In this document: piece by piece, positions 12,308 through 23,306 of the stretch | How positions within the stretch are numbered: the first letter of the stretch is position 1 | Layout of the letters: each line of letters begins with the position of its first letter | DNA from: Climacium dendroides | Lineage: Eukaryota > Streptophyta > Bryopsida > Hypnales > Climaciaceae | NCBI GenBank assembly: GCA_950106755.1 | Contig: OX467082.1 | Coordinates: 8,060,001 to 8,124,000, forward strand | Length of the DNA: 64,000 nt | Direction: 5' to 3' | Position numbers and translations under genes: made by a program | Notes under the pieces: generated by a model | Database searches by the model: none | Told to the model about the DNA's origin: nothing | What the model saw: the letters and a program-made list of their open reading frames with translations, nothing else

Positions 12308-12851
12308 TACGGTTCCGGGTGCAATTTGAGAGTATCAACTGACGGGCATTAAAATGACACACTCCTCTTCATGTAAAGGAAAACCTGAATTCATAAGTAG
12401 AATACACATTTGACTGAGATTCAATAGTAAACAGCCGAGCTCATCCAAATGCATGCACCGAATTCATAACCACAAACCAAATTTCATTGACATTCTTCCG
12501 TAAACAGCCGAGCTTGCGCATGCAAATGAGCTTTTTTTTAAATCAGCATATTCTCAATTCAAACGTCCAAAATTACAGCACATGACGACGTCGCATGCAG
12601 GACGTGCCATCTCAGGATCTAAACTCGCTAAAAGTGAAGGCCACCGAAAATTCTTTTCCCCTGAACTAGCTGTACTCCATGTGTACCATTATGAGAGTGG
12701 AATCTCCTGCCATACTGGAATGACGGACCGCATGTGGCCATACTGAAATCGAGGGAAGGAATGTTCTATATTTGAAATGCGTTTCCGGAGGTTCTTCCTG
12801 GGAATCTTCCGTAAGAACTTCCTTCCTCCATCTTCGATTGCCAGTATATAA

Positions 12852-13103
12852 TTACTGTGTCTCCCACACATCCTCAAGTGCTTGCTTCGTGCCTTTAGTA
12901 CTTGAGCACAGTCGTCTGAGGTACAAGGTCCACGAGTTTCCCGTAGTATCCCTGAAGTCCCCTTCGGTAAGTGTTCTCTCTTGTCTTACTGTAGTTTTCA
13001 GTTCCCATTTCCCGTTCATTGAAGCTTCATTGAGTTGCTCTTCTACTGTAGCTGAAGGCTTGTAGTCCTGCAGGTGGCTTCGAACTTCGGCGGTACGCTC
13101 CAT
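12852..13103 (-). CDS. Possible short hypothetical protein or 5' exon
   Basis: A minus frame begins at ATG 13103 (MERTAEVRSHLQDYKPSATV) and ends with a stop after 83 residues. It is hydrophilic and looks coding in composition, but I recognise no family. It lies upstream of the MULE-like pseudogene and on the same strand, so it could be an upstream exon or chance. Confidence 0.2.
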   Translation of the reverse strand: MERTAEVRSHLQDYKPSATVEEQLNEASMNGKWELKTTVRQERTLTEGDFRDTTGNSWTLYLRRLCSSTKGTKQALEDVWETQ

Positions 13104-13872
13104 CTTTCGAGAATGTAGAACACTAGGAGACGACAGCGGGTGCAGTCGGAAGAGGTGGATCTGGCACCGACTTTAAATGACGCTCACAACAACCAGATTA
13201 GCATGGTACTTCCATTTTGATGTCTGGCTCTCATTGCGGAAGATCGCCCAGTCTTCGTTTCGATCAGTAATATGAACTCGATCATTAGATTCTAGTTCAA
13301 TATCATGAACCGCTAGTTCCAAGTTCGAAGCCGACGTTCCAAGTTCTCGATCAGTTGGGCTTCTGCGAGGTTATAGCGGGGGTTATAGAACTGAGAAGTT
13401 GGAGAGATAGTTTGGCACAATGATCACAATGCAAATTAAAGTGCGCAGATCGATCCCACTTACAATGTCCACTGCAATGGAATGACAGACAATGATTGTT
13501 TGTCTGGGACGGACCGGACTTAGTCGCCAAACTGCAGCTCATCAACAACAGTAGTTTACGTCGGCAGTTGAACGTCCTAGTTCTGAATTCCTCCCATGGC
13601 TTCTAGCTTAGGTTGCGTGCTGGAGTCGAACTGAGTCTAAGTTCATCTCTCCAGTTTAATTTCCGAGTCCACCATACAGAGAAAGAATGATAAAAATGGG
13701 CAATCTCGTCTGGCCGTAGTCATTGCAGGAGCTTACGATCCCACTTACGATGTCGGCAGCTCCGTAGGTAAAAAATTAAAAAATCAATCTTTTAGATCGA
13801 GGTAGAATTCAAGCAAGGCCACAAAGCCAAAAGGTCTGGAATATGCTGGAGGTAAGAAGGGCAAAGTGACCA
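13104..13872. other. Non-coding spacer
   Basis: No supported gene, RNA or repeat recognised before the first foldback MITE. Confidence 0.4.
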
Positions 13873-13974
13873 GCAAGACAGGAATTGGGGGTAGCGTGAG
13901 CTACCCCAAGGAACCCTGTCGGGTCCGATAGGGTTCCCTGGGGTAGCTCACGCTACCCCCAATTCCTATCTTGC
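13873..13974. mobile_element. Foldback MITE, copy 1 (near-perfect hairpin)
   Basis: Ends are GCAAGA...TCTTGC. Inside, GGGGGTAGCGTGAGCTACCCC pairs with its complement near 13940-13960, and AACCCTGTCGGGTCCGATAGGGTT forms the apex. About 100 bp folds into almost one long hairpin. Related copies follow at 14593 and 15072. Confidence 0.75.
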
Positions 13975-14156
13975 AGTACTGCAATGAGGATTCAACATGG
14001 TCCTTCGATTCTTTATTTTTTTTATTTTCCATTCCTCCGATCTTGTCATGAGCAGTTGATTGGGTACAGCACGCTTCGGTAGCAGTATAGTAGTGATGAT
14101 AAATACTAGTACGTATACTAATTGATTTAAAAAAGTCAAAAGTTTTTACTCTTGAT

Positions 14157-14290
14157 GAATATTTTTACCAAGTGTGGTTATACATTTTTTCCTCCTAGAA
14201 TAATACTAAGATTTATTATTTTCACGAATATTTTTACCAAGTGTGGTTGTAGAGTTTTCCTACTTAGAATGATACTAGGATTTATTATTT
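14157..14290. repeat. Tandem duplication of a 69-bp AT-rich unit
   Basis: GAATATTTTTACCAAGTGTGG occurs at 14157 and 14226, followed in both by a similar TCCT.CTTAGAATAATACTA string and ATTTATTATTTTC. Confidence 0.7.
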
Positions 14291-14592
14291 TCGTGAAAAT
14301 ACCTACAAGGAGTGAAAAGTTATAGCATTTCTAAAGCAGTTAGTGTTACATATTATTTCATCAAATTACAATGAAAAAAATAAAAACCTAAAAATATGAA
14401 TTCAGAAATGGTGAACACAACACTAAATGCAAAGCAATTGAAATTTTGAGTGGGTGTGGTAGAAGTTCAAGTAAAACTATTAGTAACATAACACTAAATA
14501 CCATCATTAGTGTAGTCGACGTGACTTCAAGATCATTGAGAAATTTATGGTCAATGCAAACGCCGTGGACGAAAACGCACACGCCATGAAAA

Positions 14593-14695
14593 AGCAAGAC
14601 CAAAACCAAGGGTAGCGTGAACTACACCAAGGAACCCTATCGGACCCGACAGGGTTCCTTGGGGTAGCTCACGGTACTCCTATTTCTCGTCTTGC
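14593..14695. mobile_element. Foldback MITE, copy 2
   Basis: Ends GCAAGAC...GTCTTGC with internal GGGTAGCGTGA and TCACGGTAC arms and the same CGGACCCGACAGGGTTCC apex as copy 1. The arms have diverged and pair less well. Confidence 0.7.
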
Positions 14696-15071
14696 TATCC
14701 TAGTCTCCATGGTGAGGGACACTGAATATGGACGTTAGTAGTGGGTTTACAGTACGTTTCAGCAGCCATGTTTGGGTGCATTGACCGGGAATGACCTCAA
14801 GTGATGTCCACGTGATTTTGTTTTGATTCTATTGAAAAAAAGTTGGATTTTGACTTCATTTTCCTCCAAGTCTAATTTAGTTTCTTGTCATACCTTTAAT
14901 GGAAAAATCACCAAAAATTAATTGTTTATTCTTTATGGAAGTTTACGAAATCCATTGTGAGGAAGCAATGAAGGGAACTACTGTAAATTAGTCGTTTACT
15001 TTGACCTTTAATGTATTTATTAGATATGAAGTGTCCAACCTCTACCTTTAAGTTTCTGTGAGTGTTGGACT

Positions 15072-15172
15072 GCAAGACAAAAAAATAGGGTAGCGTAAGG
15101 TACTATATAAGCCCCCGTTGGACCCGACAGGGTTTATGGTGGTGGGTGGCATTACACTTCATTGTGGTCTTG
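15072..15172. mobile_element. Foldback MITE, copy 3 (degenerate)
   Basis: Starts GCAAGAC and ends GGTCTTG; shares GGGTAGCGTAAGGTAC and GGACCCGACAGGGTTTA with copies 1 and 2. The stem is badly decayed. Confidence 0.55.
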
Positions 15173-15524
15173 TAGAAAGAAGTATATTTTTAATTTTAGG
15201 AATGTTTCAATGTACATGAGTTCTATTTTTTTAATTGTTTCGATTCCTTGAGTTTCCTCCTTCTATGATTATAAGGAAGGGGTAGGCATATGTCATAAGA
15301 GGGCTTTCCCTATTTTCGTGCAAATTACAGAATTTATAAATATTTGGTATTCTAGCTATGGGAATGCTGAAATGGAAGTCAAGTAAGTTTGAGATGTTAA
15401 TTTCTGTTTTTAATATTGATTTTTTCTTCTTACTTTTTATTGATGTACACTTAGTATTATTTTTTAAAAATTTATTCGATTGTAACTAACATTGGCCTAC
15501 CTTATTATTAAAATGGTTTTGCAG
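15173..15524. other. AT-rich spacer, likely 5' leader of the gene at 15525
   Basis: No gene seen. The sequence ends in a T-rich stretch and TTTTGCAG directly before an ATG, which looks like a splice acceptor of a leader intron. Confidence 0.35.
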
Positions 15525-15977
15525 ATGAATACACATGAGAGTCTGAACGACCATGCCCTTTTACCAATACCTTCCAATATGGCAATCCATATTGCAGATG
15601 TTGCGGAAACTTCGGAACCTAGGACTCCAGAAGATAGAAACATCAACATTGCTAGCGAGTCATTGCCTCATGAAGACACTGACTTGGTAAGCCTTGGAGA
15701 CATTCTTGATGCTTGTGATCGAGCAGCTGATCAATTAGATGAACCTTGTTGCAGTAGGTTCAGTGATTCCAAAAAACGAAAACGAAAACAACCAGTGTTC
15801 TCTCCTGAGAGTTCTGAGACTAAGTATAGTAGCTCTAATTGTCAAACATCAATCTCCATTTCTAGTTCACCAATTGAGGATATTAGAGATACTGCTGGAA
15901 GCTTCGGATTGGGCAGGCACGATATTGTCCTCATCCACTTGAGTTCTGATTCAGATGCTAGTGTAGAAATTGATTGA
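15525..15977 (+). CDS. Hypothetical Ser-rich nuclear-type protein upstream of gene B
   Basis: I chose the ATG at 15525 because it follows a TTTTGCAG acceptor; the frame also extends a little upstream. The 150-residue product (MNTHESLNDHALLPIPSNMA at the start) is acidic and Ser-rich, with a basic KKRKRKQ patch near residue 85 that resembles a nuclear signal. It ends with its own stop 220 bp before gene B, which also begins right after a TTGCAG acceptor. It may be a separate small gene of the same element, or an alternative first coding exon. I recognise no domain. Upstream is the foldback MITE cluster and the divergent transposase. Confidence 0.4.
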   Translation: MNTHESLNDHALLPIPSNMAIHIADVAETSEPRTPEDRNINIASESLPHEDTDLVSLGDILDACDRAADQLDEPCCSRFSDSKKRKRKQPVFSPESSETKYSSSNCQTSISISSSPIEDIRDTAGSFGLGRHDIVLIHLSSDSDASVEID

Positions 15978-16197
15978 GTTTGAAAGGAATAGAGGCAGCT
16001 GCAGTGTTGCAGCATTTGTATTACTTAGTCATTGGTGTTATTATGATACGGGCGATTATGTATTACTTGTACAATCTTTTGTATTGAGAATTTTCTTACC
16101 ATCATAGTAAAGATTTGTTTTGCAAGTTTAACTTGGAACTTCTGGAGGACTTCCGTATATTTCGTAATTGCTCTAAAAAATATACATGATCTTGCAG

Positions 16198-19100
16198 ATG
16201 GAGGAGTCACCAATTAATCTGTCACAGGCAGAGAAAGTTCATTCAACTCCACCTACCAGTGAAAGAGGTCAACCAGAAATTGGCACTGAGGAAGAAGGAG
16301 ATGTTGAGGTGAATGATGTTGATGAGGAGGAGGAGAAGGAGTTGCTCGAAGATGAACTCCGACGGTTGCAGAAGGTAGACTCTGTGGCCACCATCGAGAG
16401 TTTGAGGATGAGGCCTCAAAAACACTCCCGAATGCGCATACCTTTGTGCAGATTGGTACCCATGCTAATGGTTAGGCCCACCCTCTCTTGTGATCTTGTA
16501 AAACTTGAACAAGAGTTTGTTCATGGATATCGAGATGGAGCCGCAGTTTTTTATGTTTCCACAACTAATGAGGCGGGGGAGTTTTCTGAATTCTCGACAA
16601 ATGAAATGGATGCTTGGGGTCCTTTGTGGAAATCAAAGAATGACATCTTCAATGAGTACTTAGATTCATTACCAGAGTTGAGGTACTTGAAGAACTCGAA
16701 GTTTTTTATCTATGATGGAAATCACCGTCGCTTGGCGTGGATGAATCATATCTCGAGGCTGCATGTGGCGAATCGAGCTTGGCACATTTCAGTAGACAGC
16801 ATCATTTTGGACACGAAAGGGAGAATAGAGCTTGTCATGCAGATTATGCATGACATCAATAAGTAAGCGTGTATCATATGATGTTGTTTGATTGAACTTA
16901 ATCTTTGACTTTTATTATTTTGTTATTCAATTTATTCATATGTATGAAATGATTTTGTAGCCTAATGTGAATTGTAGGTCAACGGAGGATTCCCATGTGA
17001 AGACCAATCTAGTTCATACTCTTTATCGTGTTCAAAAGTATGGGCTTCTTCCCATGGAGAAGTTCAATGAAATGTTGAGACCTTCTGAGAGGAAACGTTG
17101 TGGTACGCAATCAGTGAGAAAAACATGGTACTCAATGCCAATGGAGGTCTTCACGGCTTTTGTTTTTCGGGTAAGAGTGAGAATGTTCTAACTATTTTAT
17201 ATATCTTTCATTTTAGGTCATTACAATATAGGAAGGGCTGAAGAATGTGCAAATTTGGTATAATTGAAATTGTGTTGATGTTATTTTTTAGCAAGAGATA
17301 GCTCAAGGAGCGGATGCCGCAGTACGGAAGTACAATGAAGTGACAGCATCTGAAAATAAAAGTGATGAAGGGGTGGCTAATGCCATGAGGGTTGGAGCTA
17401 AGGAGAAGGCGGCAAAGTTGTACGTGAAAATGGGAAAATTGCTTGCGATGGCAAATCCTACTCACGGTCCAGGATTTCTGGAAGAGGTGATGAAGATTTA
17501 TGATGTAAAAAACGATTGTCTTATTTTTTATTATTGTGATTTATTTAATGCTAAAATTTTTTTATTTCCTTGTGAAGGTTGAAAAGCATTGGACCACAAA
17601 TGAGGTTCCTGAAATGACATTGGAAAAGCTACAAATGGTAGCCACTTGCAATACCTCTGCAGCACAGAAGACAAAGTTGTTGAAGTGGTGGAACTCGTCT
17701 ATGCCTTCACGGGATGCCAGGCGTTTCCCTCCAAAGCCAGTTTCTGAAGATAAATTGGGGCCTTTCCTCAATAAATGGGTTTGGTGGGCAGGGGTAAGTG
17801 TTTGTATTTATGTAAATGATATTTCATGTATATAATGACAAAATCATGAAGTACTACATTTTGCAGTTTTGGTTTTTCATGTATACGAAATGATAATGGA
17901 GTTGTACTGATAAGAATATAATGCAGATTGAGGATAGTGCGGTAGAGTACTTTGACAATGTAGTCAATAAAGATGGCCTAAAAATCAATATGGCATCCCC
18001 ACTTCAACCGGAGTATCTTCCAGAGTATATAGAAGGATGGCGAAGGAAGATTTGGGATCAAGGTTTTGGCCCGGCTTTGAAGGGATCAAACCCTTTTAAG
18101 AAGTCGGAGACCTTCTCAAATTTTGATGGATCAAATGATGCTGTTCGTAGAGTTCTTTTCCGGTATGTTTATGTAAATATGAATTTTATGTTTCCTTACT
18201 TTCTTCGAAGGATGAGCATACGTAGTTATTTGTTCAGTGAATTTGTGTTATTTGTAACAAAGAATTCGGCTATGTGATTGTTACTAATTTTTTGAATGTT
18301 CTTATTGTAGGTATTTCAAGTACGAGCTTTTAGGGAAGAACGCCATACCTAGGGAGGATCTTCCTCCATTTCTAACCACATGGTTGGACCGGAGTTCTGA
18401 AGAGTGCATGTTCACGTCAAGCCAATTGAAGACATTCACGACGGCTCATCTGACTGGTGGTGCGTGGTATCTAGATTGTCCGTTGACATTTACTCATCCA
18501 TCGGAAGTAGAACTTCGGAAATCACTAGATGGTCTTGGCGTCATTGACTTGGAGGTTCCCGAATTCAATAACTACACTGATCAACAGAAGAAGAAAGCAA
18601 TTGCAAGGAGAATGGTTGCTGACAAGAAGAAAGAGAACAAAGAGCAAGAGATTCGTGAGAACAAGGAGAAGAAAGAAGCGGACCGTCTTATGAAGTTAGC
18701 AGAGAAGGAGAAGGAGAAAGAAGAGGGCAAGGGGAAAGGGAAAGGCAAGAAGAAAGAAGAAGGCAATAAACAAGTACCGGCGTCTTCAACGGTTGATCAG
18801 AACTCGCACATGCAAAGTGGATCCCAAAGTGGGTTGAAGAGGAAGGCGATACTTCCAGATTTCACAGAGGACATCGTAACACAAGGTACTCAAGCCATAG
18901 TTCTTGGTGATGATGCAGACGTGACTTCAGAGGAATTGATCTTGAACGTCTCTATAGTGGACGTGATGGATAACATGGAGTCCGAGGTGCCCAAGTGCTA
19001 TACTGAAGTGACGACCTTTTTGAAGAAGGTAACCATGATGCTTTGTCTAGAACTATGAATCCTTTTTTTTGTGGACCTTTGAAAAAAAGTTGTATAAATA

Positions 19101-20514
19101 ATTGATTGTTTGCATAAATTCGTTTCTGCAATTGGCACCAGGGAAGTCCCGTATGTATGGAGGTAAAGTGAGCTAAGCACCTTTAGTGGACCTCATCTTC
19201 TTTGACTGCCAAGAGAATTTACCTGTCCCAGATGTATCTTCTCCAGAGAAAGCAATACCTTCATGGAATTCAGATCCAGAGTATGAAGCCATTCAATCGG
19301 CCTTCTTCTTTGCAGATATGCACTTACAAGACCATGGTTGCATGATAGTATTTCAGTCGTGGTGTGCCGATTCAAAGGGCATTATTGCAGGATTGTGCGA
19401 GTCTTATCCTTCACTGGTAATGAAGAAGGAATGGTTGGGTATCAATCGTATGCATTTAACTTCAGCTGTGGAGGACTCGGAAACGGTTAGTGTTTTTCAA
19501 ATATTTTCATAATTTTAATGGAAACTGGCATTGACAGATGGTTGTATTCTTTTCTAATACATAATTTTTTTGTGACTGTAGACTTTGAAGTTTGGAATCA
19601 CTCTCTTGGTGAAGGACCTCGGTGATAAAGAGAACTCAGGGTTCTCTTTGAAGCGATCACAAGCAATGCAAAAGGCAAAAGTAGACCTACGCAAGGATGA
19701 TACATTAATTAACTACACAACTGAAGAGAGCATGTTGGTCAATCCACTAACCAAAATTCCATGGCGAGGGCCTCGCGAAAAGGATGCTAGGTTCTTCCAA
19801 TTCCTTATAGAGGGGACAACTGAAGAAGGCGACTTGGTTTTCGACTGCACAGCATCCACTGGTTAGTTTTCATTTTAGTAACTGGATTTTCATATATATG
19901 TTCATATAATGATTCATTGATATGAATTGCATTTTGTAATTTGTAGGTGCATCAATTACAGCATGTCGCGGCACAGGACGACACATAGTGGCTTTAGAGG
20001 AAGACAACACTGTTTTTCACGGCGTCCTTGAACCTATGAAAAGGAACACTGAAGAAGATGTGATAATAACTGAAACGCAACTGCCACTGCCGGCTGCATC
20101 TTCACAAGATCCGGATGCAATGATAGTGGTTCCTCGGAAATTTCCTCGCCGAACTAAACCTAGTAAGTAAGTTTTTTATATTTTTCAAGTGCTATTTGAC
20201 ATCCTAGTTCTTCTATTTCATGACTCTAATATTCTATATGTTTTTTTTGTAGGCGTAAGAAACTGATGTCTACAGATGCATTGAGGAAGAGACGCAAACT
20301 AGTACTAAGTCCAGAGAAGCCTTTTGATCTTCCAGTTTATGCTGAGCAATTAGCATCAGCATTTGCAAACTTTGGTAGCTTAGAACCAAAACGTAGAAAA
20401 GATACCTATGCTCTTAATGTTCTGCAATTTATAAATGAATCGGCAACAGAGGGGAAAGAGACTTCAGAGTCTGAGAGTAGCTTGGCATCTGCAACTCAGT
20501 CCACTACAACCTAG
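16198..20514 (+). CDS. Gene B: intact ParB-like plus DNA-methyltransferase-like protein (11 exons)
   Basis: Proposed exons: 16198-16862, 16978-17170, 17292-17504, 17578-17793, 17927-18162, 18311-19044, 19142-19162, 19187-19485, 19582-19861, 19947-20166, 20253-20514. They give 1112 residues with consistent phases and no stop; the 21-nt exon 7 and its GTCTAG upstream donor are the least certain. Exon 1 carries FFIYDGNHRRLAWM, close to the DGxHR/ParB-Srx signature. Exon 6 is very rich in Lys/Glu (coiled coil). Exons 8-10 look like a beta-class N4/N6 methyltransferase: VDLIFFDCQENLP at the motif IV position, where DPPY is replaced by DCQE, and later LVFDCTASTGASITACRGTGRHIVALEED at the FxGxG position. 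The catalytic residues are therefore lost or altered. ParB-plus-methylase proteins are known from phages and bacteria. Here the gene is split by introns and lies divergent to a MULE-like transposase. Confidence 0.6.
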
Positions 20515-22317
20515 ATTTATGAGATTGATATATCTCATGAGTCAAATTGTTATGTATTCATTTACAGTATGATTTGATTTGATTGTGTGTTTTATGGCTA
20601 CATCTTTAGTATGATTCATTCCCCTTCAACATTTTGCATTTTATGTTTTCTGTCAAAATTAACTCTTGAACGTCGGATAGGGTCCCGTAGAAATCAATGA
20701 TTCTAGAACCGTGTGACATCATTTACTTTAACAATACCCAAAATAATTATTGGGAGTCAAAGTATTGTAGAAAATCTCTCTTTTCCACCTTTAATTATGT
20801 CAATGAATAGTTGCAGTTACGTCCTACATATGAGATTATTTTGTCATTCATTAGACATTTGACGTCCTGTATGGCCTTTCTGGGTTGAACACAATTGGTT
20901 GTTGCAATTTTTTATTTCATTTAAGTTTGTAAGTAAGTAAAATTTCAAAAGAATGAGTTCAAATCTTCCCAAAAAAAATACACTTACATCCACGGTCATA
21001 GGTCCCCCACATTTTTTTAATAAAAAATCTTTCCCGCTCATAGGCTCACAGGCTCATGGGCTCATACTCACAAGCTCGCCTGCTAGCAACCCTGGTTTTG
21101 CACGCAAGCACATAAATATGGTGCAAGTTGTAAACGTTTTGAATTCTCAAATTCCATGGATTGAGCGTTCAAACGTCCAACTCATTTTTGAAGAAGTAAA
21201 TAAAACCTTAAAATTTTAATGTACTACAGATGCCTTTCAAATTTTGGCTACTTTCTATAGATAACTAAGAAAATAACTTGCATGATTGGTGGCACATTTC
21301 AAATAATTATAGTGCCAGTGCCTTCATGATTGAATGGCACTTGCAAGTGTGAATTACCATAATGTAAGCTTATAATTTATAATTGAGAGTATGATGTGAA
21401 TGCAAGGTGGACTCCACCATGATGGGTTTCCCAACTTAATCATTTCAATAATTAATGTTCTTCACTTCAAGAGATGACCTCACCTTTTGCCACTTCCAAA
21501 GTTCATTGTATGTGTCAATCACCCAAATTTTCAGTTAAAAATGATTGTTTAGTCATGTGTTTATGTTTAAAAAAGTTGAAAAGTCCATCATATAGGATCT
21601 TCATACACCATAATTATTATTTAGTGCAATAGGAAAGTCCTCTGCAAAGGGTGTTCATGATTCCATTGAACATCCAAAAAAATATACAATTACATAATTT
21701 TTAACATGAGTACCAAATGCATCTTTCATTTTATGTGCTTATCTTTCTACATTCTCATGTGGAATGTAAAAATTCACGTAGTACATTGTAAAAAAACAAA
21801 AAATTATTTTTTTTATTGTATGTGTACTTTGTTTTCAATATAATGCTCAGCACTAATTTGAATATAATGCCCACAACTAATTTGAACTTCCTTAATGAAA
21901 ATTTTGAGTATTCACGTTAAAAATTTCATGACATTTTAAATTTTGGACATCTTCAGTCCAGTGGCCATGAAACGTGTACATGATTTATTAAATGGGCAAG
22001 CATTGAAAATTTGCTTGGAATGCAATGCATAACTTTAGTTACAGTAATTTTTGGCTTTGCCAAGGATACTAATTGATTTATTGTATGTCTTTCATAATGT
22101 TCTATTATTTTAAACAAAAAGAGTAATTCATGGACTTTTACATTTTTTTAACTACTCAAACCCATTTGAAAAAGTATCAATTAATTTTTTTTAAGTTCAT
22201 TTGTAAGGCTTTGGTTTATGCCAAAGTGTTAAAACTTTTTTTTTCTAGTTTTTTCAATGTTTATGTATGTACGCTTTTTTCGAATGTTGAACATTTAATC
22301 CAAATTTTTAACACTGG
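20515..22317. other. AT-rich intergenic stretch without genes
   Basis: No supported coding. It includes GGCTCA-type short words at 21035-21090 followed by GGTTTTGCACGCAA, a string also seen near 5695. Confidence 0.5.
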
Positions 22318-22347
22318 ACCCTATACCCTAAACCCTAAACCCTAAAG
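22318..22347. repeat. Telomere-like CCCTAAA tract (short)
   Basis: Four CCCTAAA or near units on the plus strand, same orientation as the tract at 4671-4732. Confidence 0.75.
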
Positions 22348-23306
22348 CGTTGTTTACATTTTGTACACCAACATTCATAAACAAAGAGATTTTATTTTTA
22401 AAATGCAAAGTCAACAAAGTTACAAAAGTTCAATACATTCTTTGCACATGCATTGTTGCGTGGCAAGGAAAAGGAAGGAGAGAATGTCTCACCTACTTCT
22501 GGAAATCTTTAATGTTAGGCAAAAAATCGAGCGCAATATTGCTTTGTCAACATTGTGATTTGCGAAAAAAATTTCCAATAGTTGACTTTGCAAATCCGCA
22601 AACACCTGAAATAGGCTTGAATCTGAAGTAAGCACTGTCAAGTGGACGACTATTTTTCTAATGAAAGACTGCACGAACTTCTTCCAAAGATCATGTGACC
22701 TGAAAAAGTGCTACAAAGTGGAAAACGAATCTCTCGAAAAAAAATTTGAAATTTGAATTCATTTTGTTTTGGCACGGCCCCCTTCCGGCGCCAAAACTTT
22801 GCTCCCCCCGGCGCGGGTGGCCGGGTGCTTTGTGTATGCGCGTTGAGATTGTTAGTGTCGTTCTCATTCTCATTTGGCTTTTCTTATGTGATCGTGAACC
22901 TGTTCAAGCTCTCTGTTATTCATTGTTGTCATTTTCTTTTGTTGTGGTTTGAAGACTTTAAACGCGGCACAGTTGGACGAGGCGTTCTGCAGTTCAAGGT
23001 GCGCTTTGCGTACAACCAACAGATGAAAGCATTTTCTTTGTCCAGACATTTGTAGCACTCCAGTACTTTGTGCATAGTCATAGAACGCAACAGATTTCAA
23101 GTTCGACAGAGTTCTCCTCTTCTTCTTGAACATTTTAATTTCGTATTGAGGAATTTGCAATGTGCTCATACATTTTCAAGTACAAGTTCAGTTTTAAGTC
23201 ATCATATTGAATTCAATTTCTGCGGTATGAATAGGTACCCTGGTTTATAGCCGTAAAATCCGGGTCTATATTTAGAAACTTCAGTGGGCTACATGTTTTT
23301 GAAGAC
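22348..23306. other. Non-coding stretch before the right palindromic array
   Basis: Short open frames here look random. A GC-rich patch is at 22770-22850. No gene supported. Confidence 0.4.

Noticed and set aside
5690..21110. GGTTTTGCACGCAA at about 5695 and 21095 as the target duplication of the inserted block
   Set aside because: It would leave 1-2 kb of unrelated sequence outside on each side before the palindromic arrays, and no inverted ends adjoin it.
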